The notes below the pieces were generated by a model, which was not told the DNA's origin, made no database searches, and was given only the letters and a program-made list of their open reading frames with translations. Positions 23,025 to 29,626 of a DNA stretch of 30,778 nucleotides are shown piece after piece. Position numbers and translations under genes: made by a program. The stretch's first letter is position 1. Each line of letters opens with the position of its first letter. The stretch covers positions 1 to 30,778 of the IMG/VR virus record IMGVR_UViG_3300042924_000575, one strand, 5' to 3'. Origin of the DNA: a virus.

Positions 23025-24407
23025 GCGGTCATCAGAAATTTCTTCACGATAAAGATCAATTATTTTTGAGTGGTTGCTGATGTTGTTCTGCAACATGCTG
23101 TAAAGGCGCTGCTCGACTGCACTGCCCTTGATGTGCACCACTGTCATATTGTTCTTCTGACCGGGTCGGTCAATCCGTGCGTTGGCTTGCAGGTAGGTCT
23201 CAACACTGGAGACGGGAGCGTACCAGATAACAGTGTTAGCCGCAGTCAAGGTTAACCCGTGGGAGGCCGCTTGCGGCTGGATGATGAGCACCTTTGGATC
23301 AGTCTGGTTCTGGAAGCGGTGCACTGCCTCACTGCGCTTGTTCAAGCTCACCTCGCCGTTGATCACGTCGCAGGTTATGCCGTTCTTTTCGAGGTGCGTC
23401 TTCAGCAGGTTGATGGTGTGCGTGAACGGCACAAAGACGAGCACCTTGTGTGACGACTCCTCGATCACTTCCTGCACCACGTTCAGGCGGTTTGACACAT
23501 CAAAGTCCACCACCTCGCCAGTGTCGGTGTAGATGGAGCCACAGGAGATTTGCAGCAGCTTGTTGATTGCCACTGCTGCGTTAACCGCAGAGATTTCTTC
23601 ACCCGCAGCTTCGATCATGAGCTGCGACTTGAGCAGCTTGTAAAACCCGAGCTGTTGCTTTGTCAGCGGAGCGTCACGCTCTACGAACGTAACTGGTGGC
23701 AGGTCAAGACACTGGGACTTCTCAAACCGAATCGCTGGCTGCAGTGCTTTGTGCACTACGTGGATAGCCGTTGGTTTTGGCACCCACTTGTACATCGTCA
23801 TCTTGTTCATGACGGAGTCGCGAAACTGCCCAAAGAACGGGGGTACGCCTGTGGGGTTCACCAGTTTTGCCAAGCCATACGCGTCGGCGGGAGACTGCGC
23901 AGCGGGTGTGCCTGTCAGCATCCACAACCCCTTGATCTTCCGGTTGATGTCGCGCAAAACCTTCCAACGATCTGTCTGCGCGTTTTTGTACGCAGACGCT
24001 TCATCTACAACGATCAGATCGAAGCCTCCGTTGATGACCTCGTCTTTGACAATACCGAGCCCATCAAAGTTGATGATGACAAACTCGGCGTTGCCGTTGA
24101 CGATTTCTTTGCGCTTGGTCCGAGACCCATGGGCTACGGCTACAGTGCGATGCAGAGCAAACTTGAACAGGTCGTTCTGCCACGCTGGCTTCATGATCGA
24201 CAGGGGGCACACAACCAAGACACGCTTGATTGCACCCACGTTCATGAGGTAGTCGGTCGCCCAAATCACTGATGCTGTTTTGCCAGTGCCCTGCTCGTTG
24301 AAGCAGAACGCTTTGCGATTACTAACAAGGAACTCGGCAGTTAACTTCTGATGGTCGAACGGTTGAAACCCGTGAGGGCGGGGCCATTCATATTCTGATA
24401 GGTTCAT
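22998..24407 (-). CDS. SNF2-type DEAD/H helicase
   Basis: A 469-residue superfamily-2 helicase/translocase. Motifs in order: a Q-like DHQK near residue 18; Walker A NEQGTGKTA (37-45); Ia VLVVCPLSIMKPAW; II VVDEASAYKN (133-142, DEAS box); III LTGTPA (164-169); IV/V region KVLVFVPFTHTINLL and ASHGLTLTAANTVIWY; VI QANARIDRPGQ (407-417). The DRPGQ and VVHIKGSAVEQRLY ends are typical SNF2 features. ATP-driven translocation on DNA during replication or recombination is expected. ATG 24407 overlaps the HNH gene stop by 4 bases, and the strong downstream promoter sits in its last codons. Family assignment is secure. Confidence 0.93.
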   Translation of the reverse strand: MNLSEYEWPRPHGFQPFDHQKLTAEFLVSNRKAFCFNEQGTGKTASVIWATDYLMNVGAIKRVLVVCPLSIMKPAWQNDLFKFALHRTVAVAHGSRTKRKEIVNGNAEFVIINFDGLGIVKDEVINGGFDLIVVDEASAYKNAQTDRWKVLRDINRKIKGLWMLTGTPAAQSPADAYGLAKLVNPTGVPPFFGQFRDSVMNKMTMYKWVPKPTAIHVVHKALQPAIRFEKSQCLDLPPVTFVERDAPLTKQQLGFYKLLKSQLMIEAAGEEISAVNAAVAINKLLQISCGSIYTDTGEVVDFDVSNRLNVVQEVIEESSHKVLVFVPFTHTINLLKTHLEKNGITCDVINGEVSLNKRSEAVHRFQNQTDPKVLIIQPQAASHGLTLTAANTVIWYAPVSSVETYLQANARIDRPGQKNNMTVVHIKGSAVEQRLYSMLQNNISNHSKIIDLYREEISDDRLTVSTEAI

Positions 24408-24703
24408 TTTGCTTTGCGCTCTTTCGTGCTGGTTTGGGAGACGAGGTCGTGGCCGGAGTTGCGCTTGAACGAACGGTTAGCTGACGCAGGTACAGCACGC
24501 AGGTTTGACTTGGTTGTCGTGCCGCCGTTGGACAGGGCCTTCTTGTGGTCCACGTCCTTGCCGTCGCCTTTGCTGACTTCGCCAGCGGCTTCCATGAGCC
24601 GCCGCGCTTTGTTGCGCTGTGCTCGCTTCTTCTTGACAGCTTCAGTGCCGTCATACTGCTCGTACTCTTTTTTGTACGGGCGGGGTTTGTTTACGTAGGG
24701 CAT
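24404..24703 (-). CDS. HNH-family nuclease-like protein
   Basis: A 99-residue protein with AGGAG before ATG 24703. The N-terminus is highly basic (MPYVNKPRPYKKEYEQY, then EAVKKKRAQRNKARRLMEAA). The core KDVDHKKALSNGG, TTTKSNLRAVPASANRSFKR matches a compact HNH fold: D52-H53 as the metal/base pair, N67 and N76 as the later ligands. Small HNH proteins of this size are common in phages, often acting in packaging, nicking or recombination. Here the place between helicase and Cas4-like nuclease points to DNA processing. Zinc-binding Cys pairs are absent. Catalytic activity is plausible but not certain. Confidence 0.8.
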   Translation of the reverse strand: MPYVNKPRPYKKEYEQYDGTEAVKKKRAQRNKARRLMEAAGEVSKGDGKDVDHKKALSNGGTTTKSNLRAVPASANRSFKRNSGHDLVSQTSTKERKAK

Positions 24704-24712
24704 GTTGGCTCC

Positions 24713-24916
24713 TTAGTATTTGTCCATTTGTTCTTTGACGACTCGTCTTACCGAGTCTCTAAACTGCGGGCTGTGTAGCAGGTTTGCTTGCATGTGGGTG
24801 TGAAGCATGCTTGAATAGTTCTGCATCTCAGCGTAGATCGTATCCACGATCAGTCGCTTCACGTCGTCATGCAGCTTGATATACGCCGCTGCTTGGGTCT
24901 TGTCTTCGTCTGTCAT
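24713..24916 (-). CDS. Small hypothetical protein, helical
   Basis: A 67-residue protein. ATG 24916 overlaps the stop of the upstream nuclease (TGATG); a TTG three bases earlier is in frame but inferior. It is mainly helical: AAAYIKLHDDVKRLIVDTIY, then SMLHTHMQANLLHSPQFRDS and a C-terminal RRVVKEQMDKY. No family is recognised. Nothing suggests a membrane or catalytic function. Its coupling to the Cas4-like gene suggests related timing or a partner role. Confidence 0.65.
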   Translation of the reverse strand: MTDEDKTQAAAYIKLHDDVKRLIVDTIYAEMQNYSSMLHTHMQANLLHSPQFRDSVRRVVKEQMDKY

Positions 24917-25581
24917 CAATCACTCCTGTTGTGTTCACATTGTTTGACGGGGCAGAACCGGCACAGTGGTCCGGTTATGGGGTTCCAAACGCCATTCTCC
25001 ATCGCTGCTTCGATCCGGGCAAGGTCTGGGCGTAACTTTGCTACGTAGGCTTCCTTCAGGTCTGCGACGTGCTCGGCGCGTACGAATTCTTTGCTCACCA
25101 CAAACAGCAGGGCCGACTTGATCCGCGTGATCTTTGGGAAGTGGGCGAATATGGCAGCGGCCACCAAGTCCAGTTGCTGCTTGTCAGCGTAGCGAGCCGA
25201 CCTGCTAGTTTTGTAATCCACAGAATACGCAAGGCCCTTGGCCTCGTCGATCGCAAGGAAGTCCGCGATGCCCCGCCACCAAGCATTCTCGGCATCGAAC
25301 GCGCAGGGCTTGAGGTCTTCGGTCAGGCCCATCTCAAACTCGACATGCTTCTCGCCGGGTATGGCAGCAAGCGTATCCAGAAACGGCTGCATGAACGCAA
25401 ACTTCTCGGGTATCGCCGTGCCGTCCTTGACGAAATCCTCGGCGGCTTTGTGCACCGCTTGGCCGTACATCGTCGCCACGGTGGGCGCGTCTTTTATGTC
25501 CCTCGCCACCTTCAAGTGAAAGTATTTCTTCGGACACTGCTGGAATGTCTTCAGGCTGCTGTACGACCATTTAATGCTCAT
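24916..25581 (-). CDS. Cas4/RecB-like PD-(D/E)XK nuclease with Fe-S type cysteines
   Basis: A 221-residue nuclease with AAGGA before ATG 25581. Motifs: SYSSLKTFQQCPKKYFHLKV at the N-terminus (C16), GQAVHKAAEDF (H44), EFEMGL, RGIADFLAID (D107), VDYKTS (D122, K124) and KQQLDLV (Q135 or Q136, the QxxY-like motif). The C-terminus carries C207-x2-C210-x4-C215. One N-terminal plus three C-terminal cysteines is the arrangement of the Cas4/AddB 4Fe-4S cluster. It probably resects or trims DNA ends during phage replication and recombination. No CRISPR array or other cas gene is in the window, so it is not part of a CRISPR locus here. Confidence 0.88.
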   Translation of the reverse strand: MSIKWSYSSLKTFQQCPKKYFHLKVARDIKDAPTVATMYGQAVHKAAEDFVKDGTAIPEKFAFMQPFLDTLAAIPGEKHVEFEMGLTEDLKPCAFDAENAWWRGIADFLAIDEAKGLAYSVDYKTSRSARYADKQQLDLVAAAIFAHFPKITRIKSALLFVVSKEFVRAEHVADLKEAYVAKLRPDLARIEAAMENGVWNPITGPLCRFCPVKQCEHNRSD

Positions 25582-25856
25582 GTGTTGAGTCCTTTCATAA
25601 CCAAAAGTGTTGTGAGTGCTTGCGTAAGCGATTGATCCTCGGGCACGATAAACATCTCGGTCGTCCAGTCAGGTCCGTGGTTGTTGGGCTTGTACGTAGA
25701 GACCTCCAAGATGCGTCCGTTCATCGCCTTCATCACGCCAATACGGAACGAGGGGATGCTGTCACTGCGCACGGTTTCTAATTTGCCACTGCTTAGCCCC
25801 CGCATGTCTTCATCGCGTAACGCCCATTGGATTACTCGGTTGAGTAGTTTTCTCAT
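25578..25856 (-). CDS. Small hypothetical protein
   Basis: A 92-residue protein. ATG 25856 shares its A with the polymerase TAA (TAATG); the in-frame TTG upstream is less likely. Residues 1-25 are basic and helical (MRKLLNRVIQWALRDEDMRG), followed by a predicted beta-rich part (SDSIPSFRIGVMKAMNGRIL, then VSTYKPNNHGPDWTTEMFIV) and a helix SLTQALTTLLVMKGLNT. It resembles no family I can name. Overlap with both neighbours places it firmly in the polymerase-to-nuclease operon. Confidence 0.65.
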   Translation of the reverse strand: MRKLLNRVIQWALRDEDMRGLSSGKLETVRSDSIPSFRIGVMKAMNGRILEVSTYKPNNHGPDWTTEMFIVPEDQSLTQALTTLLVMKGLNT

Positions 25857-27682
25857 TAACAATCTCCGTAACTTTTACCAAAACCGGACTCACAGTTTAG
25901 CGGGAGTTCGGGTCCCCATAACGGGCGTATCTTCATGCAAAGCTCAACGTACTCCTGCGCACGTTCAGCTTCTGCCTCGGGCACGATACAGGCGATCGCG
26001 TCATGCACCGTCATGACCACTTTGTATTTCTTGGCAACCATAAGCATTTGCTCGCCGATGATGATCCGCGCAAGGGCTTGGCACACGTTCTCCACCACCT
26101 TGCCGCCGTAGATGCGGTTGGGGATGATGGCTCGGCCCTTCTTGGTATCGTAGACGTACTCGGGCTTGCCGTCTTGCTCGTTGGTGGCCCAGCGCAGGTT
26201 GGGATACTTCAGGTACAGACCGTTGGGCAGGCGTACGCCCTTCGTGCCATCTACCTTGAGCAGACCGCCTCGGCCAAGTTCGGTTAGCTGGTCGCCAATG
26301 ACTGCACCGAGGATGCCGTTGGCGGCTCTCCACAGCTCCGTGATCTTCGGGTACGTCTGGCGGTACGTGGCAATGATGCGTTGGGCTTCTTCCAGTTCAA
26401 CATCCACGCCAAAGTTTTTGAGCTGCGCCTTGAACTTAGCCGCTCCCATGCCGTACCCCGCCCCAAGGATCGTCGTTTTACCAACGAACCGTTCGTCTTT
26501 CGTAATCTGCGATACATCCTTGCCGTAGATAGCAGATGCCATGATTTTGTAAACGTCCTCGCCACGATCGAATGCCTCCACCAAGTCGTCTTGCCCAGCT
26601 AGCCATGCCAGCGTACGCGCTTCAATCTGCGAAGAGTCCGAGTCGATCATCATGTATCCGTCTGGGGCAATGATTGCCTTCTTCAGCGGAGAACTCCTCG
26701 GCAGGTTTTGCAAGTTGAGTTTGTCGTCCCCGCCCCAACGCCCGGTGTGTGCGGCGTAGTAGCGCAGTGGTACGGGCAGCTTGCCTCTTGCAGCGATGGA
26801 GATGAAGCGGTCGGTGCGGGTCTCCTCCAGTGTGGACTTTGTGCCAAGCCTAGCAGCCACAAGCGTTTGAACCGTCACGTCTTCGTGGTCCAGCAGCGCC
26901 TTGAACTCCTCGTCGTTCTTGGCAAAGGCGTAGGTCTCTTTGCCGGTTGTCGCACTGATCTTCATCGGGGGCACAACGCCATGCGCACGCAGCAGCTCGG
27001 CAAACTTCGGGTTGCTCATCAGCTCTTCTTTGCTGTGCACGATGGTGTCCATCAACGCCTGCTTCTTATCGCGCACGGAGATGATGTGGTCGGCGAGCAC
27101 TTTGGTGTCCAGCTCCAGCGTGGGCTGTGTGTACATGCGCAGCGTCAGGTCAATCAGGCGCAGCTCCGTAGCGGGGAAGCCCTGTGCCATGTGCCGGAAC
27201 AGTTGGTACGTAATGGCAACGTCGTTCTTGCAGTACTCTCCGTACGTGGCTAGGTGCTCCGGTGTGAAGTCAGCCCGGTGGAACCCTTTGGCATCGTTGA
27301 CCTCTGTGCCCTTGACGCCCACGTTGTAGTGCTCCGCAAGTACCTTCAAGCTGCCGCCCACCTCAGTGCCGTGCAGTGCACGCCCCATGCTCAGTGTGTC
27401 GAGCAGTCCCTTGGGGTGTATGTCGAACAGCCAGCCCATGATGGCCCCGTCGAATGCCGTGTTGTGCGCCAGCATCAACGAGTTCTCCCAGTCGTACTGC
27501 TTGAGGAACTTCTCGGTCTGCAACATGGAGCCGCTGAACCAAACTGGCTCGCCGTCATCCTCCTGCACTGATACACCGACCACTTCAAACTCGGAGCCGC
27601 GCACGTACTCCTCGGTGGTCATGCGGCTCAGGCTGTACTCGGTGGAGTAGAAGGTCTCGAAATCGAGTGTGATGATTTTCAC
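25856..27682 (-). CDS. Family A DNA polymerase with 3'-5' exonuclease
   Basis: A 608-residue replicative polymerase. GTG 27682 overlaps the VRR-NUC stop (GTGA) and opens directly into the exonuclease; a longer in-frame upstream extension is out-of-frame noise over that gene. Exonuclease motifs: LDFETF (D7, E9), AHNTAFD (D78) and YCKNDVAITY (D154). Polymerase motifs: A DSSQIEAR (D349, E354), B RFVGKTTILGAGYGMG (R398, K402, Y410) and C VMTVHDAIA (H560, D561). At the site of E. coli Pol I F762 the residue is Leu406. No 5' nuclease domain is present, as usual in phage PolA. It should copy the phage genome with proofreading. Confidence 0.95.
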   Translation of the reverse strand: MKIITLDFETFYSTEYSLSRMTTEEYVRGSEFEVVGVSVQEDDGEPVWFSGSMLQTEKFLKQYDWENSLMLAHNTAFDGAIMGWLFDIHPKGLLDTLSMGRALHGTEVGGSLKVLAEHYNVGVKGTEVNDAKGFHRADFTPEHLATYGEYCKNDVAITYQLFRHMAQGFPATELRLIDLTLRMYTQPTLELDTKVLADHIISVRDKKQALMDTIVHSKEELMSNPKFAELLRAHGVVPPMKISATTGKETYAFAKNDEEFKALLDHEDVTVQTLVAARLGTKSTLEETRTDRFISIAARGKLPVPLRYYAAHTGRWGGDDKLNLQNLPRSSPLKKAIIAPDGYMMIDSDSSQIEARTLAWLAGQDDLVEAFDRGEDVYKIMASAIYGKDVSQITKDERFVGKTTILGAGYGMGAAKFKAQLKNFGVDVELEEAQRIIATYRQTYPKITELWRAANGILGAVIGDQLTELGRGGLLKVDGTKGVRLPNGLYLKYPNLRWATNEQDGKPEYVYDTKKGRAIIPNRIYGGKVVENVCQALARIIIGEQMLMVAKKYKVVMTVHDAIACIVPEAEAERAQEYVELCMKIRPLWGPELPLNCESGFGKSYGDC

Positions 27683-27975
27683 TGCATGCACTCCGCTATT
27701 ACGTTTTTGAGGTAGTCGAGGTTGGTCTCGTTGATGATGCAGGTGTAGCCACCTGCCTTGTTGATCTCGCTGAGGTTCTTGAGTTGCAGGGCTGTTGCTT
27801 GCCCCTTGCCTGCCTTGGCTTCGATAGCCACGAACTTGCCGTTCACGCAGCACAGGAAGTCAGGCACGCCGCTGTTGCCGTAGCCAGTGCCGATGGGCAT
27901 GGCGTAGTAGACGTTGTGTTCGGTCAGAATCTTTTTGATCTTGGCCTTGACCTTGGCCTCTGGTGTCGTTGCCAT
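27679..27975 (-). CDS. VRR-NUC type PD-(D/E)XK nuclease
   Basis: A 98-residue stand-alone nuclease domain. ATG 27975 overlaps the preceding stop (TGATG). The VRR-NUC pattern is complete: IGTGYGNSGVPDFLCCVNG provides D39, FVAIEAKAG provides E52 and K54, and GQATALQLKNLSEINKAGG contains Q64. Such minimal phage VRR-NUC proteins are thought to act as structure-specific nucleases, for example on Holliday junctions or flaps. The gene directly precedes the polymerase, fitting replication or recombination. Family assignment is firm; the substrate is inferred. Confidence 0.92.
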   Translation of the reverse strand: MATTPEAKVKAKIKKILTEHNVYYAMPIGTGYGNSGVPDFLCCVNGKFVAIEAKAGKGQATALQLKNLSEINKAGGYTCIINETNLDYLKNVIAECMQ

Positions 27976-28322
27976 CAGTCAACCCATTCCATGAACGTGT
28001 TGCCCTTGTGCTGGAAGATAGCCAGCCGGAACGTCTTGTCAGGTGTTGAATTCTCTTGGGCGCTGTAGCTGCACTGCTCGCAAGTAAACTCGATCAGCAT
28101 GCCCTGTCGGGCCGGGCTCGGGTTGCAGGTGTCTTGTGAGGGGAACTCGGTTGCTTGTACACTGCGTCCGTCTTGCGCTATCACCGTGGTGGTGTGTGCG
28201 CTTTCGCCGCACACAAATATCGTGACGTTCTCTTGGTGGATATTGCCGCCTTGTCCGCACGGGCAAATCAACTCGCCGTAGTTCTCGCTGTCCACCACAG
28301 CGGGGTTTAAACCGAATGCCAT
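27975..28322 (-). CDS. Conserved zinc-binding hypothetical protein
   Basis: A 115-residue protein with GGAG before ATG 28322, first gene behind the promoter at 28353-28380. Likely metal ligands are C20 and C22 (LICPCGQGG), H29 (NIHQENV), C38, and C81/C84 (FTCEQCSYS). The closing LAIFQHKGNTFMEW is a conserved end. The CPxCG...NxHxxxV...IxHKGxTFxEW layout is known to me from other phage early regions but has no established role. A regulatory or nucleic-acid-binding function is possible. Its stop overlaps the VRR-NUC start. Confidence 0.75.
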   Translation of the reverse strand: MAFGLNPAVVDSENYGELICPCGQGGNIHQENVTIFVCGESAHTTTVIAQDGRSVQATEFPSQDTCNPSPARQGMLIEFTCEQCSYSAQENSTPDKTFRLAIFQHKGNTFMEWVD

Positions 28323-28352
28323 CTAATGCTCCAATTTGTTTAGGGAACGGTC

Positions 28353-28380
28353 ATAATACCATCGCTCTTTACTTTGTCAA
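28353..28380 (-). promoter_or_regulatory. Sigma70-type promoter for the polymerase/nuclease operon
   Basis: Minus strand TTGACA (28380-28375), 16-base spacer, TATTAT (28358-28353): a full -35 and five of six -10 matches. The start would be near 28346, about 25 bases before the zinc-protein ATG. It is placed just after the terminator of the upstream gene, so it re-initiates transcription for the downstream replication genes. Confidence 0.8.
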
Positions 28381-28390
28381 CACCCAGACG

Positions 28391-28415
28391 AAAAAAAGCC
28401 CGCACATGGCGGGCT
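28391..28415 (-). terminator. Rho-independent terminator after HTH-DUF3310 gene
   Basis: A 7-bp perfect stem (AGCCCGC with GCGGGCT, 28397-28403 and 28409-28415), a 5-base loop ACATG, and on the minus strand a U-tract of six to seven (complement of 28391-28397). It would stop leftward transcripts from the small early genes before the next promoter. Confidence 0.87.
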
Positions 28416-28424
28416 AGTGGTTTC

Positions 28425-28439
28425 CCTAACAATGTTAGG
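28425..28439 (-). repeat. Small hairpin CCTAAC-AAT-GTTAGG next to stop codon
   Basis: A perfect 6-bp inverted repeat with a 3-base loop, two bases downstream of the HTH-DUF3310 stop and just before the terminator. It has no U-tract. It could protect RNA ends or be a protein-binding site sharing bases with the TTCCCTAA repeat. Confidence 0.5.
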
Positions 28440-28441
28440 CG

Positions 28442-28909
28442 TTAGATACCGAGTTCGCGCTTGAGATACCACAGCGCCTTTTCTAGGTCTTGCCTGCGGT
28501 TGCCCTTGTGGTCTGAGCGGGTGATGTACTTGACCACGTTGCCGAGGTTGTACCCGAGCTCTTTGGCTTCAATGAAGTCGATGGTCTCGATACCACCGTA
28601 CTTGTAGTGTGCAGGGTGGTTCACGGGGTCGTGCTTGGGTTCGATCATTTCAATCTGCGGGTTCACGATGGGTTTGCTGGACGTTACGACCTGCGTTGCC
28701 TCCCACTTCTTCGGCACGGGGCGTGATGTTCTGGGCACCGGCACCGTCTTCTCTCCTGCTTTTTTCATGCCGTACTTGATTACTGATACGTGCTGCGCGG
28801 TGGTGTTGAACATTTCGGCTACCTTCTTAGGCATAGCCGTTGGGTTGGCTCGCAGGTACGTGCGGATTTTTGCGGCGGTTGAGTCGCTGTGTTTGATTGC
28901 TTTAGGCAT
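28442..28909 (-). CDS. HTH domain fused to DUF3310
   Basis: A 155-residue protein with GGAG before ATG 28909, overlapping the ribbon-helix-helix gene by 8 bases. Residues 11-50 form a helix-turn-helix (KIRTYLRANPTAMPKKVAEM, then FNTTAQHVSVIKYGMKK), followed by a Pro-rich linker (56-90). The C-terminal part has the DUF3310 pattern: DPVNHPAHYKYGGIETIDFI (N97-H98-P99, H101), LGYNLGNVVKYITRSDHKG and DLEKALWYLKRELG. DUF3310 occurs in T7 gp1.7, a nucleotide kinase, and many phage proteins, so nucleotide metabolism is possible. Fusion with a DNA-binding domain suggests a regulatory twist. A terminator follows. Confidence 0.87.
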   Translation of the reverse strand: MPKAIKHSDSTAAKIRTYLRANPTAMPKKVAEMFNTTAQHVSVIKYGMKKAGEKTVPVPRTSRPVPKKWEATQVVTSSKPIVNPQIEMIEPKHDPVNHPAHYKYGGIETIDFIEAKELGYNLGNVVKYITRSDHKGNRRQDLEKALWYLKRELGI

Positions 28910-29105
28910 TGTTTGCTCCAGTCTGTTGGTTAACGTAGTTCACTAAAATCTCCCTGATCTTGGCTTGTTTTGAGTATTCGTGGTGCTTGTCAAAGTAGTC
29001 CAGCACATGCACAGGTAGCCGTAGGCTTGTGCACAGCAGGCGTGGTTTCTTGCCGGGGCCTCGCCCCTTGCGTTCTTTGGTAGGTTCAAGTGCTTCTTTG
29101 TTCAT
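28902..29105 (-). CDS. Ribbon-helix-helix-like DNA-binding protein
   Basis: A 67-residue protein. The N-terminus is basic and disordered (KERKGRGPGKKPRLL). Residues 24-60 have the RHH layout: strand LCTSLRLPVHVLDYF, then HHEYSKQAKIREILVNYVNQ as helix A-turn-helix B. The RLP start of helix A and a second helix of IREIL type are characteristic. It probably forms a dimer binding DNA as an early regulator. ATG 29105 overlaps the stop of the 71-residue frame upstream (ATGA), implying coupling to that frame. Confidence 0.75.
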   Translation of the reverse strand: MNKEALEPTKERKGRGPGKKPRLLCTSLRLPVHVLDYFDKHHEYSKQAKIREILVNYVNQQTGANNA

Positions 29106-29317
29106 AGCAGTGCTTCGAGTTGGTTAGTCGTTGGCTTCTTTCTTTCGACGGTAGACAGGTGCATCAAGTTCAACACCTTCGGGTCGGCCCGATCGAACGG
29201 CCACCATGCGTTTGTCACGAGGGCGTGGAGTTGTTCCCGCTGTGACTTGTTCAAGCGTGATGAATGTGTGGGTGTTGCCGCATTCTTTTCTGCGCCAGAT
29301 TTCATTGGTGTCTTCAT
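29102..29317 (-). CDS. Overlapping ORF, possible frameshift continuation of zinc-ribbon gene
   Basis: A 71-residue ORF in the +1 frame relative to the zinc-ribbon gene and overlapping it. Its N-terminal part looks like shadow sequence, but from about residue 22 the product is protein-like: LNKSQREQLHALVTNAWWPF, then DRADPKVLNLMHLSTVERKK and ending NQLEALL. By hand count 29 of the last 41 codons end in G or C, while in the overlapped tail of the other frame 15 of 36 do. It ends in ATGA overlap with the ribbon-helix-helix gene. It may start internally (TTG 29254) or be reached by a frameshift from the zinc-ribbon gene. The exact start is undecided. Confidence 0.5.
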   Translation of the reverse strand: MKTPMKSGAEKNAATPTHSSRLNKSQREQLHALVTNAWWPFDRADPKVLNLMHLSTVERKKPTTNQLEALL

Positions 29318-29369
29318 TGGTTCTTGTCTCCAGTGTGCGTGTCCATACGCCGCAAATGGGGCATTTCAT
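29124..29369 (-). CDS. Small zinc-ribbon protein
   Basis: An 81-residue ORF; ATG 29369 overlaps the upstream stop (ATGA). The N-terminal half is an NrdR-like zinc ribbon: MKCPICGVWTRTLETRTNED and RRKECGNTHTFITLEQV, with ligands C3, C6, C30 and probably H34. Phages often encode similar mini ribbons of unknown function. The last 36 residues (after EQV) are rich in Arg and Pro and look non-native; codon use here is weaker than in the alternative frame. The true C-terminus may lie in the overlapping 71-residue frame. The ribbon itself is well supported. Confidence 0.72.
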   Translation of the reverse strand: MKCPICGVWTRTLETRTNEDTNEIWRRKECGNTHTFITLEQVTAGTTPRPRDKRMVAVRSGRPEGVELDAPVYRRKKEAND

Positions 29370-29626
29370 ATTTCATGTTTGTTGAGTTGTGGTTTGATGT
29401 GCGGCGTGGCTCGGCTGTAGATACCGAACGCCTTGTAATCTGTGCTTGCCGCAGTACCCTTAGCTCTGAACGCGGCGTCTTGCATGAAGATGCTCGGTTG
29501 CTTGTTGTGCGCCCAGTGGAAGGGGGAGTTGGGGTGGCAGTTGCAGGTTTGTTTTTTCATGGTGCCTTTCAAAACGAAACAGTTTAGTGCGGGGTCGTAT
29601 CGCGTGATTGCAATGGTGTCGATCAT
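29366..29626 (-). CDS. Small hypothetical protein
   Basis: An 86-residue ORF with ATG 29626 overlapping the previous stop by 4 bases (ATGA). An internal ATG (residue 23) could give a 64-residue product, MKKQTCNCHPNSPFHWAHNK onward. Contains CNCHP with C28, C30, H31, which could bind a metal with H37 or H40, then KAFGIYSRATPHIKPQLN. No family recognised. Ends with an ATGA overlap into the zinc-ribbon gene. Real by its neat fit in the overlap chain. Confidence 0.6.
   Translation of the reverse strand: MIDTIAITRYDPALNCFVLKGTMKKQTCNCHPNSPFHWAHNKQPSIFMQDAAFRAKGTAASTDYKAFGIYSRATPHIKPQLNKHEI

Larger units (their letters stand above)
28340..28429. repeat. Inverted 8-bp repeats flanking the intergenic control region
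   Basis: TTAGGGAA at 28340-28347 and TTCCCTAA at 28422-28429 are exact inverted copies about 74 bases apart, flanking the promoter and terminator. The first lies at the predicted transcription start. They could be operator half-sites, but chance is possible. Confidence 0.4.

Noticed and set aside
24916-25581. CRISPR-Cas locus suggested by the Cas4-like gene
   Set aside because: No direct-repeat array and no cas1, cas2 or effector gene in the window; neighbours are phage replication genes.
27683-27853. N-terminal extension of the DNA polymerase frame to 27853
   Set aside because: The extra residues overlap the VRR-NUC gene, are rich in Arg and Gln and unlike any polymerase; GTG 27682 gives the conserved exonuclease start.
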